DNA from: Luteibacter flocculans
GTDB lineage: Bacteria > Pseudomonadota > Gammaproteobacteria > Xanthomonadales > Rhodanobacteraceae
NCBI RefSeq assembly: GCF_023612255.1
Contig: NZ_CP063231.1
Coordinates: 161,001-225,000, forward strand
DNA: 64,000 nucleotides
Direction: 5' to 3'
Shown piece after piece: positions 26,101-36,175 of the stretch. The notes under the pieces were generated by a model, which did not search any database, was not told where the DNA came from, and worked only from the letters and a program-made list of their open reading frames with translations. The translations under genes were made by a program, and so were the position numbers. How positions within the stretch are numbered: position 1 is the first letter of the stretch; every line of letters begins with the position of its first letter.

Positions 26101-26919
26101 GTCGACATTCGAGCGGTGCTTTCGGCATACGCTGCCATGCATGTAAACGATCTGTTTAAAAGCCTTTGGCGACATGACGTAAGTGACCGGCGTCTCCAGT
26201 CATGGATACTCACAGAGGCAAATCTCGCGGATGGCGTCGCTGCGAAGCTGCTCTCAACCACGTTGATCGAGGACCCTAGCCTGCTTACGGAGGAGGTGAC
26301 CGATTCAAGACTTCAGACGCTTGCTGCACTTGAGTGCCTTGTGCTTTCGCCGGAGCTTTGGGCAGTCGTGCTCGACCGATCCCCAAGTGTGCAGGTCAAC
26401 TATCTTTCGCCGCATTGGGATAAGGTCCGCCACTCGCAAATTGAGGATTCAATTCCGTTTGATACTATCGAACGGCTATACGTTGGCGGAATTGTTGACG
26501 TTGAGGATGCCGTCCGCATTCTTTCCAACGTCGACGAAACGGTAATTGCCGCCTCACCGACGGCTCCAGTGGTCTTTGCGCGACTTGCAAGGGATGCATC
26601 CGTCGCGCGTGTGAGCTTCCCAAAAGTGCTTTCGCGGTCCGTATCGCGCTTGATGTCGTCGGACACACTCTCACCGGACGAGTTGCGGTACCTTTTGACA
26701 CAGGGCATTCCCGAAATGACGTGGGGCGAGATTGCCGCAGTGCTTCAGCGCATTGGCGGTGGCTTGGCGCAATTGCATCCAGGGCGTACCTTTGTCGTGG
26801 CATTGGAACCTGGTGTCGCCGAGATTCTGGTGGCTCTCGACAAGCGCGGCTATCTATCCTCTTCGCCGGAGCTAGAAGAGGGCCACGCTAGGGGACGCAT
26901 GCGTCGAAAGGTTATTTGA
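23182..26919 (+). CDS. KAP/YobI-like membrane P-loop NTPase
   Basis: A 1245-residue protein. Order of features: YSDALEPLTPILLD (about residues 32-45, characteristic of YobI-type ATPases), Walker A GGYGAGKSS (72-80), two transmembrane helices (about 167-187 and 206-229), Walker B VVIVEDLDRF (273-282) and a sensor-like ND(E) segment (VYALNDELFAGSEK). Transmembrane helices between Walker A and B, and the EDLDR motif, are the hallmark of KAP P-loop NTPases. The remaining about 800 residues are helical, with no motif I recognise, and may be an alpha-solenoid sensor or effector. Codon use and G+C are visibly unlike the flanking genes, suggesting horizontal transfer. KAP-type NTPases are linked to phage exclusion, so defence is plausible but unproven. 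No effector partner gene is adjacent. Confidence 0.8.
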   Translation: MSAVRFPLTTRLRAAWKLLLAAVEWLTATVDYSDALEPLTPILLDPAASEGYERELAVALTNPLVRNVAITGGYGAGKSSLIRTFKEHHPGLTYASVSLATFRKDRVVASTADESDHASAEEPKVNVAELIERIEETIVQQLLYAVPAKKLPRSRLKRIVQASRGRAAFATLLILLGAVAASRLYLPFAHPSKDVQPDWLMSALAWVPATSALLVALAVATALIYAIARSLSLLNIDGWSIKGGKVETVHHGSVLHKNVDEILYCFQNSSIDVVIVEDLDRFGVQDVFFRLREINAIINEAPQITRPVRFVYALNDELFAGSEKTKFFDVVVPVVPVINKENSHAKMIELLRKRKFGGETYASKLNAELVETVCYRIDDMRLVKNIVNEFHIFARIMLKTIRLDWDKLFAMIVIKNVHSDQYWGLSKRQGFVYELVAGYAEWRSKQVAVVRAEMAVLENRLTKKNEDVARSILELRIIAWYHLQSRANTTTAATLIQKEGSNFSLPDFLTDAVFDSFAESTAAQYLLHQNGARISQALRLSDTLQEMDYSARLAAISIDDEATRADLTSKARYCDDLQRMPLAQGMRSGYQESYAERLASYETIKYLLVAGHLDQDYPDYIGHFYGHTIGREDMNLLLALRQGDECDVDTPIEEPARLLKKLRLENIDQGRGIMTDLIGYLCQSYVSDVQGAYSPYLQRVLHDGGEYIDRFAQVVNRLIARGDGHSLARAMFDLKSTLFAAVLNGASFPDQAAEQAFITTTLDTLSLNEVRRLGEDGGSIRNAVEALTDVSLLVPKLTRPAGGWLWIKAATIRFYNLGPATNKDVLASLIASNSLSPSLKMLRLIASKAEVSFDDAYSIALRDVLVTGIDGVDNFVKRHAEDIVRTLLSQPGDLVEDSASALLALHMIESNVDLSVAYFDRTKCTFASLEQLPVRLWLAAIQSDRITDRPDALRRLEAVMEASESSDQVDIDQVDIRAVLSAYAAMHVNDLFKSLWRHDVSDRRLQSWILTEANLADGVAAKLLSTTLIEDPSLLTEEVTDSRLQTLAALECLVLSPELWAVVLDRSPSVQVNYLSPHWDKVRHSQIEDSIPFDTIERLYVGGIVDVEDAVRILSNVDETVIAASPTAPVVFARLARDASVARVSFPKVLSRSVSRLMSSDTLSPDELRYLLTQGIPEMTWGEIAAVLQRIGGGLAQLHPGRTFVVALEPGVAEILVALDKRGYLSSSPELEEGHARGRMRRKVI

Positions 26920-27535
26920 CCGACGCAACGCACGAGTTGCCGCCCTGCCTCATCGCCGAGATACATTGGGCGCCACATCATCTGAGCTGGTGTCCAATTC
27001 CAGGGCGCTCAGCACGGTTTCAGTTGTGCTCCCCTCTGCTTCGAAACCGTGTCCTGCCGATCTCCGATGGTCCCCGGGAACAGATCGAAGGCGCGCATGA
27101 GAACCTATTCGGGTGACGCTTGTCGGCAGCGCTATACCTACGCTGTCGAATCAGGTCCGATGTACTCGGATGCCTCTCTTACGACGTGAGGCACCCGTTC
27201 TTCGACAGTTCTCGCGTTGCTTCATCCAACGTGACATGGCGACATGGTTGTAGCTATTGATAGCGATAACCTGCGTCCGCGCCGCCAAATGATGCGTATC
27301 CCACGGATCTCATGAGTGCGGAACAACAAGGACCGGGGAGTCCGACTTGGTGCTACTTTGCCCTGCGTCTGTCATCAGCGCAGCGCGATACGGTTTTAAC
27401 TGATTGACGTATTGGACAGTTTTGTCCCGCGTACGCCGTAGTCGGGCAGGTGCGATCCATCAATGCAGATTTGCCCACCGAGTCGTCAAACGCCACCCAA
27501 TTGCACCCCGCCCCCCAACTCCCTACATTGGTGCA
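26920..27535. other. Non-coding stretch after the NTPase island
   Basis: About 615 bases with no credible gene. A short frame starting at 26916 overlaps the NTPase stop but looks like read-through coding of nothing. The stretch holds a 9-bp inverted repeat (27013-27051, listed separately), a small hairpin GCCTC/GAGGC near 27172-27192, and the control region of ntrB at its right end. There is no strong terminator with a T-run. Confidence 0.55.
27013..27051. repeat. 9-bp perfect inverted repeat downstream of the NTPase gene
   Basis: CACGGTTTC (27013-27021) and GAAACCGTG (27043-27051) are separated by 21 bases, about 95 bases after the NTPase stop. There is no T-run after it, so it is not a classical intrinsic terminator. 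It could be a rho-assisted stop or a boundary relic of the island. Confidence 0.35.
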
Positions 27536-27536
27536 A
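27501..27536. promoter_or_regulatory. Inverted repeat upstream of ntrB resembling split NtrC half-sites
   Basis: TTGCACC (27501-27507) and GGTGCAA (27530-27536) are perfect complements. Their cores, GCACC and GGTGC, match NtrC half-site sequence (enteric consensus TGCAC ... GGTGCA), but they lie 22 bases apart rather than the usual five or so. The right arm ends on the A of the ntrB ATG, so binding there would block translation or transcription start. NtrC autoregulation at this site is a hypothesis. Confidence 0.3.
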
Positions 27537-28539
27537 TGCATGCACCCGAACAGATCGATTTGCTGACGTTGCTGGGCACGGGTTTGGCCGTGCTTGGGTC
27601 GGATGGCCGCGTGCTGTGGCTCAATCCGGCGCTGGGCGAAATGCTGGATGTGGGGCCGCGGACGGCGGTGGGGCAGGACTTTTCGGTGCTGTTGCGAGCG
27701 CCTGGTTTCGCGGCGCAGCTGGCACGGACCGTGGCGGAGCGGCATGCCTTCAATCTGCGTGGCGCGACCTTCGGCGTGGCGCGCGGGCGGGAATTGTTGG
27801 CGGATCTCACGCTGCAATCGATCGATGGCGATCGGGTGCTGGTCGAGGTGCATCCGCTGGCGTCCGATCTCGCTACGGCGGGTACGCCGTTGTCAGCGAC
27901 CTTGCGAGGTTTCGCGCATGAGGTGAAGAACCCACTGGCCGGCTTGCGCGGGGCGGCGCAGTTGCTTGAGCGTCGCGTTGCGGATGACGATCTCCGGCAA
28001 TTGGCGGGGATGGTGATTGCCGAGGCGGATCGGTTGGCGGCGCTGGCGGATGGTCTGTTGCGTCACGGCGGCGTCGCTCGGCTCGCACCCGTCAACGTGC
28101 ATGAATTGCTGGAACGGCTGGAAAGCATCGTCGCTGCCGAAGCCGACGCGCCGGTAGTACGCCACGATTACGACCCGAGTCTCCCCGATACGATCGGCGA
28201 TGCCGACCGTTTGCTGCAGGTGTTGCTCAACCTCACGCGCAATGCCATCGAAGCGGGAGCTGGCACGCTGATCCTGCGCACGCGCGTCGAACATGGTGCG
28301 CGACTCGGCGACCGTACCGTGCGTGCGGCATTGCGCGTGGACGTAATGGACGACGGCCCCGGCGTGCCGGACGACCTGCGCGACACCTTGTTTCAGCCGC
28401 TGGTCTCGGGGCGTGCGGACGGCACGGGCCTCGGCCTTGCGCTGTCGCGCGAGATCGCCATCGAGCACGGCGGCGACCTGCGCTGCACGAGCCGGCCTGG
28501 CGAAACGATCTTCTCGCTTTACCTTCCCATGGAGCGGTC

Positions 28540-28543
<4 letters not shown>
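27536..28543 (+). CDS. ntrB: Nitrogen regulation sensor histidine kinase NtrB (GlnL)
   Basis: A 335-residue soluble sensor kinase of the nitrogen two-component system. A PAS-like sensor covers about residues 5-112, the H-box is GFAHEVKNPLAGLRGAAQLL with phosphorylated His128, and the ATP-binding domain carries the N-box (LNLTRNAIEAG), G1 (DVMDDGPGVP) and G2 (RADGTGLGLALSREI). It should phosphorylate NtrC under nitrogen limitation, controlled by a PII protein. The start at 27536 (MHAPEQIDLL) matches GlnL starts; upstream frame is non-coding. The gene overlaps ntrC by four bases (ATGA), so they are translationally coupled. No glnA is in the window. Confidence 0.93.
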
Positions 28544-29925
<1,382 letters not shown>

Positions 29926-29929
29926 CGCC

Positions 29930-30385
29930 ATGTCTCTTGAGATTCGCCGCGCGGCACCCGACGACGCCGACGCCATCGCCGGTTGGAACATCGCCATGGC
30001 CTGGGAGACCGAGCAAAAGCGTCTCGATCCGGACACCATCGGACGCGGCGTACGTGCGGTGTTCGACGAACCGCGGCGTGGGTTTTATCTCGTGGCGGAG
30101 TGGGAGGGCGTAGCCGTGGGCTGCCTGCTCGTCACTTACGAGTGGAGCGATTGGCGCTGCGGCGATTTCTGGTGGGTGCAGAGCGTCTACGTTGCGCCGG
30201 AAGCGCGGCGCCACGGGGTGTTCCGCGGTATGTACGCGCACGTCAAGGCGATGGCTGAGGGCGCGGGTGCGGTGGGGCTACGCCTGTACGTGGAGCTGGA
30301 GAACGCGCGTGCCCAGGCGACCTATGCGGGCCTTGGCATGGAACGCTGCCATTACTACATGTACGAGGCGCCGCTCGGCGGTTGA
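29930..30385 (+). CDS. GNAT family N-acetyltransferase
   Basis: A 151-residue acetyltransferase using acetyl-CoA on an unknown amine. The GNAT fold is visible: N-terminal LEIRRAAPDDADAIAGW, the beta4 strand (FWWVQSVYVAPEARR), the acetyl-CoA pyrophosphate-binding loop RRHGVFRGMYAHVKAMAE (an R/Q-x-x-G-x-G/A variant; here RRHGVF), and the C-terminal LYVELENARAQATYAGLGM with Asn and Tyr typical for CoA and catalysis. It sits four bases after ntrC and is probably in the operon. Its coupling to nitrogen control is unexplained. Confidence 0.88.
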   Translation: MSLEIRRAAPDDADAIAGWNIAMAWETEQKRLDPDTIGRGVRAVFDEPRRGFYLVAEWEGVAVGCLLVTYEWSDWRCGDFWWVQSVYVAPEARRHGVFRGMYAHVKAMAEGAGAVGLRLYVELENARAQATYAGLGMERCHYYMYEAPLGG

Positions 30386-30399
30386 ATCGCCATCGTGTT

Positions 30400-32922
30400 T
30401 CAGTCGAGCGCGACGCGTGGATCGCCCATGTCCACCACGGAGATGCGTTCCTCGAATTCGCGGGCAGGCATGGCCTTGCCGAACAGGAAGCCCTGCATCT
30501 GCGAGCACCCGACCGAACCGAGGAAGGTAGCCTGGTCCATGCTCTCCACGCCTTCCGCAAGCACCTGTTTGTTCATGCCCTTGCCCATGGTGACGACGGC
30601 GCTGACGATGGCCGCACTGTCGTTGTCCCAGGCCACGTCGCGAATGAAGGCGCGATCAATCTTCAAGGTGTCGACGGGGAAATGCTTGAGGTACGACAGG
30701 CTGCAATAGCCGGTGCCGAAGTCGTCGAGGCTGAGTGTGACGCCCAGCGCCTTGATCTTGTGCAGCAGCTCGACGATGTGGTCGCCGCCCTCCATGACAG
30801 TGCGCTCGGTGACTTCCAGTTCGAGCAAGGTGGGGTGGAGTTTCGTCTCGGCGAGAATCGCCTGCAGCGAATCGAGAAAGCGCGTGTGCTGAAACTGCAG
30901 GGCCGACACGTTCACCGAGACCGACAGTGGTCGGTACAGGCGTGTCCATATCTCCGCCTGGCGGCAGGCTTCTCGCAATGCCCATTCGCCGATGGTCACG
31001 ATGAGGCCGCAGTCTTCCGCCACGGGCACGAATTCCTCGGGCGTGTAGACGTCCTCGCCATTCACTTGCCAGCGGAGCAACGCCTCGGCGCCGACGATGG
31101 TGCCCAACTCCACATCCACCTTTGGCTGGTAGTAGAGGGTTAGCTCGTTGCGTGCCAGCGCTTTGCGCAGCGCCACCTCGGTGCGTACGCGTGCCGTGCT
31201 GCGTTCGTTCATGCTTGGGTTGAAGAAGCGGTAGCCATTGCGGCCCTGCATCTTCGCTTCGTACATCGCGGTATCGGCGTTGCGCAGCAGCGACTCGGCA
31301 TCGTCGGCGTCATCCGGATACACGCTGATGCCGATGCTGAAGCTGATCGTCATGGGTGACTTGTCGGGACCGAGGCCAACGGCCTGACTGCAGGCGGCCA
31401 GCACCTTTTCAGCCACGTCGCGCGCATCGCCCGCGCTGTCGATGTGTGGCAGAAGCACGACGAATTCATCACCGCCCAGGCGGCTCACGGTGTCGTCGCT
31501 GCGCACGGCGCCGCGAACGCGCCGCGCTACTTCCTGCAGCAGCGTATCGCCGGTGGCGTGACCGAGCGAATCGTTGATTTGCTTGAAATGATCGATGTCG
31601 ACGAACAGCAGCGCGGCACGTTGGTTGCGCCGTGCGGCCACCGATACGGCGAACTCCATGCGTGATGTGAGTAGCGCGCGATTGGGCAGGCCGGTCAGTG
31701 TGTCGTGGTGCGCCAGGTGCGCCATCTTGAGCGCCAGCGCGCGCGTCTCGCTTACATCGTGGAACACCACCACGCCGCCGACCACGTTGCCGGCGTGATC
31801 GTGGATCGGCGCGGCGGAATCCTCGATCGGGCTGTCGAAACCGTTGCGATGCACGAGGATGGCATCGGTGGTAAGGCCGACGATGCTGTTCTTGCTGACC
31901 GCCATGATGAGCGGGTTGGGAATCGGTTGGCGGGTGAGCGGATCGCGCAGGTGAAAGATGTCGTCCATCGGGCGGCCCACGGCCTCGTGACTCGACCAGC
32001 CGGTCATCGCTTCGGCGATGGGGTTGAGAGAGGTCACGATGAGCTTGGTATCGGTAGTGATGACCGCGTCGCCGATCGACTTGAGCGTGACTTCCGCCAG
32101 CTCGCGTTCGCGGAACAGGGCATCCTCGAAGGCCTTGCGTTCGCTGATGTCCTGCATCTGCGAAATGAAATAGAGCGGCTCACCGTGTTCGTCGCGCACC
32201 AGGGATGCACTCAACTCGGCGTGCACGATATGCCCGTCGCGATGCAGGTAGCGTTTTTCCATGTGGTACGAGAGCTGCTCGCCCGTGAGCAGTTTCTCGA
32301 CCAAGGCGAGATCCGCGGCGAGATCGTCGGGATGTGTGATGTCCTGGAAGGTGACGGACATCAGCTCCCTTTCCGGATAGCCGAGCATCGCGCACAGCGC
32401 GTCGTTCACCTGCAACCAGCGGCCGTCCGGCAGGACCAGCGCCATGCCGATCGCGGCATAGCGAAACGCCTGAGCGAAGCGTCGCTCGCTCTCGCGAAGG
32501 CGCGCTTCGAGCTGGCGGCGGCCGGAGATGTCGGCGAGAAGAATCGCGACACCGCGCACGGCGTCGAGCTGGTCGAGATCCGGGGAGAATGTGGCCTGCG
32601 CATAGTGAATGCCCTCGCTGTCGCGGAGGGCGCGGTCGGCCACCTTGGCGGTGCCGGCGAGCGCGGCCGTAAGCGCGGGCTCGATCTGCGCATAGAGGTC
32701 GGCGCCGATCACCTCGTCCACCCGCTGGCCCACGATGTCCGTGTCGGCCATGTTCATCCAGGCGAGGTAGGCGGGGCTGGCGTAGCGGTAGCGCATCGTC
32801 GTATCGACGTAGGCGATCATCGCCGGTGCGCGTTCAAGCAGATAAGCGGACCAGTCGGAGGGAGAACCGTTGGTGGGTGGAGGAGATGAGCGCATGCGGC
32901 CGCCGGAATGACCTGGGGTCAC
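30400..32922 (-). CDS. Multidomain PAS-GGDEF-EAL cyclic di-GMP protein
   Basis: An 840-residue cytoplasmic protein. Three PAS domains span about residues 25-390 (LLADISGRRQLEARL, SQMQDISERKAFEDAL and FHDVSETRALALKM mark their ends); the third is preceded by a short PAS-associated segment. GGDEF (about 398-560) has intact RLGGDEF and the I-site RSDD; EAL (about 575-830) has GAEALLRW, DDFGTGYCSL and KIDRAFI, with catalytic acids apparently present. It could both synthesise and degrade c-di-GMP, or one half may be regulatory. The start is GTG at 32922 with GGTGAG 8 bases upstream; an ATG 27 bases later is an alternative. It is convergent with the GNAT gene and ends 14 bases after it. Confidence 0.93.
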   Translation of the reverse strand: MTPGHSGGRMRSSPPPTNGSPSDWSAYLLERAPAMIAYVDTTMRYRYASPAYLAWMNMADTDIVGQRVDEVIGADLYAQIEPALTAALAGTAKVADRALRDSEGIHYAQATFSPDLDQLDAVRGVAILLADISGRRQLEARLRESERRFAQAFRYAAIGMALVLPDGRWLQVNDALCAMLGYPERELMSVTFQDITHPDDLAADLALVEKLLTGEQLSYHMEKRYLHRDGHIVHAELSASLVRDEHGEPLYFISQMQDISERKAFEDALFRERELAEVTLKSIGDAVITTDTKLIVTSLNPIAEAMTGWSSHEAVGRPMDDIFHLRDPLTRQPIPNPLIMAVSKNSIVGLTTDAILVHRNGFDSPIEDSAAPIHDHAGNVVGGVVVFHDVSETRALALKMAHLAHHDTLTGLPNRALLTSRMEFAVSVAARRNQRAALLFVDIDHFKQINDSLGHATGDTLLQEVARRVRGAVRSDDTVSRLGGDEFVVLLPHIDSAGDARDVAEKVLAACSQAVGLGPDKSPMTISFSIGISVYPDDADDAESLLRNADTAMYEAKMQGRNGYRFFNPSMNERSTARVRTEVALRKALARNELTLYYQPKVDVELGTIVGAEALLRWQVNGEDVYTPEEFVPVAEDCGLIVTIGEWALREACRQAEIWTRLYRPLSVSVNVSALQFQHTRFLDSLQAILAETKLHPTLLELEVTERTVMEGGDHIVELLHKIKALGVTLSLDDFGTGYCSLSYLKHFPVDTLKIDRAFIRDVAWDNDSAAIVSAVVTMGKGMNKQVLAEGVESMDQATFLGSVGCSQMQGFLFGKAMPAREFEERISVVDMGDPRVALD

Positions 32923-32973
32923 TGTAATCGCTCACCTCGTCCGCGTATATCGAACGATTCGTGAAAGTGGGGC

Positions 32974-34122
32974 TCAGTGCAGTGCGGGTGCGGGGGCGGA
33001 CAGGGCGCCGTCGGCGTCGAGGAGCAGACGTCCCAGCGCGTGCAACTCGCTCGCCGTGCCATATCGCTCCGCCAGTGCGTCGAGCAGCGGGGCCAGCGCG
33101 TCCGGTGCCAGCGGGTAACCGTGCGCCAGGACCCGGGCCTTACCGGGCGCCGGCTGCGCGACGGTGATGGCGGCCATGCCAAGGCCCGCCGCTTCATGGG
33201 CGTAGAGCATGGGCGTGGACAGGGTCGGATCGGCGTCGGCCACGGCTTCGACCAGATACCCAGCGGTGCTCGCGGGTTGACCTTCCAGGTGCAGCGGCAC
33301 GTGGTGCGCCGCCAGCAAGGCGGCGTACTGGCGCAGCTCGAAAAGCGTGCCGGCGAACTCATGCACGGGGTTGTCGCGCTGGGTGCCCGCGCGGGCGAAC
33401 CAGGCGGACGGGCCCGGAATGCCGACGCGGCCTTCGGCGTAATGCAGGGGCAGGCCGCGCGATCCGAGGGCCGTCTCTTCCTGGTACGGCGTCAGTAGCG
33501 CGGCTTCGAGCATCGTCCACAGCGGCGCCAGGTTCACGTGCTCGTACTGCACGCAGGTAAGGGCCAGCAGATCGTCGCGGCTGAGGTAGCGGGCATGCTC
33601 GAGGCGCATGCCGAGGGTTCGCATGAGGAAGTCGGCCGTGGCCGTGCCGGCCTCGCCGCGGCCCACCAGCTCCACTTCCATGCGGGCGGTCAGCTCCTCG
33701 GCCAGGTCGGCGGGCGCCAGGATCATCCACGGCAGCAGGCGCATCGGGCCGCCGACGTAGGCCCGGTCGGGCACCAGCGGCTGGGCGGGCATGCGCCCTT
33801 CGTGGGTGCCAAAGGCCACCACGCCACCGGCCGTGGTCACCCGCGGCACGCGCCGGGCCAGTTCGTCCAGGGTGGCAAACACGGGGAAACCGGGGCGAAG
33901 GAGTTCGACGCCGTCGAACAGCGCACCGGCGACGGCCAGGCGGGAGGCTTCGACCCCAGGCAACAGCGCGCGAAGATCGTCGGCCATAAGGCCGGCCAGG
34001 ATCTGCGCTTCGTCCCGGGTGAGTTCCAGCCTTTCAGGCGGTTCGCCCCCGGCCAGTTCCAGCGCCAGGACGGCGGGGCAGGCGATCAGCGACTCGTTCA
34101 CGCAGGTTTTTCCGAACGGCAA
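32974..34122 (-). CDS. Conserved-looking hypothetical protein
   Basis: A 382-residue soluble protein without signal peptide or membrane segment. No domain is recognised. The composition is Leu/Ala-rich with many helical stretches, and the repeated patterns AVAGALFDGVELLRPGFPVFATLDELARR and LPWMILAPADLAEELTARMEVELVGRGEAG suggest a globular fold. I cannot assign activity. It is alone in a divergent position to the thiolase gene with about 165 bases between them, and is followed by the GGDEF-EAL gene on the same strand about 50 bases downstream. Confidence 0.6.
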   Translation of the reverse strand: MPFGKTCVNESLIACPAVLALELAGGEPPERLELTRDEAQILAGLMADDLRALLPGVEASRLAVAGALFDGVELLRPGFPVFATLDELARRVPRVTTAGGVVAFGTHEGRMPAQPLVPDRAYVGGPMRLLPWMILAPADLAEELTARMEVELVGRGEAGTATADFLMRTLGMRLEHARYLSRDDLLALTCVQYEHVNLAPLWTMLEAALLTPYQEETALGSRGLPLHYAEGRVGIPGPSAWFARAGTQRDNPVHEFAGTLFELRQYAALLAAHHVPLHLEGQPASTAGYLVEAVADADPTLSTPMLYAHEAAGLGMAAITVAQPAPGKARVLAHGYPLAPDALAPLLDALAERYGTASELHALGRLLLDADGALSAPAPALH

Positions 34123-34287
34123 AGGAACGCAATTCTACCATCCGGGCAGTTCGGGCTTTCGCCGGGCCGGGATGCGGGTTAGCCTTGCCGACACGCGTTC
34201 GTCGGCGATCGTCGGCGTCCGCGACCCCTTCGTCTTCGCATTTGGCTGCCTGCGGGCATCCCTTCGGTCTGGATCTTTTGTCAAAGC

Positions 34288-35574
34288 ATGGATAAGACGC
34301 AAAAGCGCGTGGGTGTGGTCGGCGGTGTCCGCATTCCCTTCTGCCGCAATAACACGGCCTACGCCGACGTCGGCAACTTCGGCATGTCGGTCAAGGTGCT
34401 GGGTTCCCTGGTCGAGAAATTCGGTCTGCACGGGGTGGAACTGGGCGAGGTCGCCATGGGCGCCGTCATCCGTCATTCGTCGGACTGGAATCTCGCCCGC
34501 GAGGCGCTGCTCTCGTCGGGCCTGGCCCCGACCACGCCGGGCATCACGACCGCGCGGGCCTGCGGCACCTCGCTCGACAACGCCATCCTCATCGCGAACA
34601 AGATCGCCACGGGGCAGATCGACGCCGGCATTGCCGGCGGTTCGGACACCACCAGCGACGTGCCCATCGTCTACGGACAGAAGTTCCGCAAGCGTCTGCT
34701 GGCGCTGAACCGTGCAAAGACGCTGAAAGAGAAGCTGCAGGTCGCTACCCGCGGTTTCTCGCTCAAGGAACTCAAGCCGTCCTTCCCGGGCGTGGCCGAG
34801 CCGCGCACCGGCAAGTCCATGGGCGATCACTGCGAGCTGATGGCCAAGGAGTGGAAGGTCGGGCGCGTGGCGCAGGACGAACTGGCGCTGGCCAGCCATC
34901 ATAAGCTCGCCGCGGCCTACGACGCCGGCTTCTTCGACGACCTGATCGTGCCGTTCCGCGGCTTGAAGCGCGACGGCTTCCTGCGCCCGGACACCACGCT
35001 GGAGAAGCTGGCGTCGCTCAAGCCGGCGTTCGACCGGGCGTCCGGGCAGGGCACCCTCACCGCGGGCAACTCCACCGGTCTTTCCGATGGCGCCGCGGCC
35101 GTGCTGCTCGCCAGCGACGAATGGGCCGCCGCACGCGGCCTGTCCATCCAGGCGTATCTCACTCATGCGCAGGTCTCGGCGGTGGACTTCGTCCACGGCG
35201 AAGGCCTGCTGATGGCGCCGACGGTGGCCGTCCCCCGCATGCTGGCGCAGGCCGGGCTCACCCTCGGCGATTTCGACTTCTACGAGATCCATGAAGCGTT
35301 CGCGGCCCAGGTGCTCTGCACGCTGCGTGCATGGGAGAGCGAGGACTATTGCCGCAACCGGCTGGGCCTTTCCGCCCCGCTGGGATCGATCGATCCGGCG
35401 AAGCTCAACGTCAACGGCTCCAGCCTCGCGACCGGCCATCCGTTTGCGGCGACGGGCGCCCGCATCGTCGCCACCCTGGCGAAGATGCTCGAGCAGAAGG
35501 GATCGGGCCGCGGCCTGATCTCCATCTGTACGGCAGGCGGCATGGGCGTCACGGCGATCCTCGAACGTCCCTGA
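34288..35574 (+). CDS. Acetyl-CoA C-acyltransferase (thiolase, FadI-like)
   Basis: A 428-residue thiolase of the FadI branch. The N-terminal nucleophile Cys lies in TARACGTSLDNA (about residue 92), the catalytic His in NVNGSSLATGHPFAATGARI and the second Cys in ICTAGGMGV near the C-terminus; all are intact. Segments such as AGNSTGLSDGAAAVLLASDE are typical of FadI. It cleaves 3-ketoacyl-CoA to acetyl-CoA in beta-oxidation, or condenses acetyl-CoA in the reverse direction. A FadJ-type partner is not in the window. The start ATG follows a long non-coding divergent region shared with the hypothetical gene. It is 40 bases upstream of a TonB-domain gene on the same strand. Confidence 0.9.
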   Translation: MDKTQKRVGVVGGVRIPFCRNNTAYADVGNFGMSVKVLGSLVEKFGLHGVELGEVAMGAVIRHSSDWNLAREALLSSGLAPTTPGITTARACGTSLDNAILIANKIATGQIDAGIAGGSDTTSDVPIVYGQKFRKRLLALNRAKTLKEKLQVATRGFSLKELKPSFPGVAEPRTGKSMGDHCELMAKEWKVGRVAQDELALASHHKLAAAYDAGFFDDLIVPFRGLKRDGFLRPDTTLEKLASLKPAFDRASGQGTLTAGNSTGLSDGAAAVLLASDEWAAARGLSIQAYLTHAQVSAVDFVHGEGLLMAPTVAVPRMLAQAGLTLGDFDFYEIHEAFAAQVLCTLRAWESEDYCRNRLGLSAPLGSIDPAKLNVNGSSLATGHPFAATGARIVATLAKMLEQKGSGRGLISICTAGGMGVTAILERP

Positions 35575-35614
35575 TCGGAAGGAGACGGCGCTCCGGCGCC
35601 GTTCGCGCTACGTC

Positions 35615-36172
35615 ATGCTTGCACTACGCACCAGTACATCCCTCAGTGCCCTTGCCCTCGTGCTCGGCATCGCCTGCACCAGTTGGCTGACCGCACTTAC
35701 CTACGAGCGCGCGCCCATGACGCGGCGCCTGGCCGAGGTCACGTTGCCTACGGCGGCGCCGGCGCTGGTCTCGAAGACGGTGTCGCAGATCGCGCCGTCG
35801 CCGAAGCCTGCGTCCAACACGTCGCATCCCGTGGCGTCATCGCGCACGCGGGCATCCGCTGCGCCGACGCGTACCTCGATCTCGCAAGCACCGCAGCCCG
35901 CGGCGCCGTCCCTGGTACCGGTCTTCATGCCGTCGCCGCGCTACCCGATGTCGGCCCTGCGCGCCCGGCGCGAGGGTCAGGTGGTGCTGAGCGTGACGGT
36001 CACGCCCGAGGGCGAGGTGGCTGGCGTCAGCGTGGGTCGCTCCAGCGGCGACGACGCGCTCGACCGGGCGGCCGAGGAAGCGGTTCGTGGTTGGCGCTTC
36101 GCCGCGGCGGGCAACCGCCCCGCGCACTACACCGCCGACCTGCCCATCAACTTCGAACTGACCGGTCGTTGA
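35615..36172 (+). CDS. Energy transducer TonB-like protein
   Basis: A 185-residue inner-membrane-anchored protein. A hydrophobic N-terminal helix (residues 8-28, LSALALVLGIACTSWLTALTY) is followed by a Pro/Ala/Ser-rich periplasmic linker and a C-terminal TonB domain (about 105-185: PRYPMSALRARREGQVVLSVTV, EGEVAGVSVGRSSGDDALDRAAEEAVRGWRFA). It may transmit proton-motive force to outer membrane receptors, but it is short and no ExbB/ExbD is in the window. It starts 40 bases after the thiolase stop and ends three bases before the convergent PLD gene. Confidence 0.83.
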   Translation: MLALRTSTSLSALALVLGIACTSWLTALTYERAPMTRRLAEVTLPTAAPALVSKTVSQIAPSPKPASNTSHPVASSRTRASAAPTRTSISQAPQPAAPSLVPVFMPSPRYPMSALRARREGQVVLSVTVTPEGEVAGVSVGRSSGDDALDRAAEEAVRGWRFAAAGNRPAHYTADLPINFELTGR

Positions 36173-36175
36173 TCG

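Noticed and set aside
26916..27116. 66-residue frame overlapping the NTPase stop
   Set aside because: TTG start inside the NTPase end, no ribosome binding site, composition Pro/Leu/Arg-rich and unlike a protein, and it crosses the 9-bp inverted repeat.
30382..32889. Two long plus-strand frames (253 and 394 residues)
   Set aside because: Both are antisense to the PAS-GGDEF-EAL gene, which has all domain motifs.
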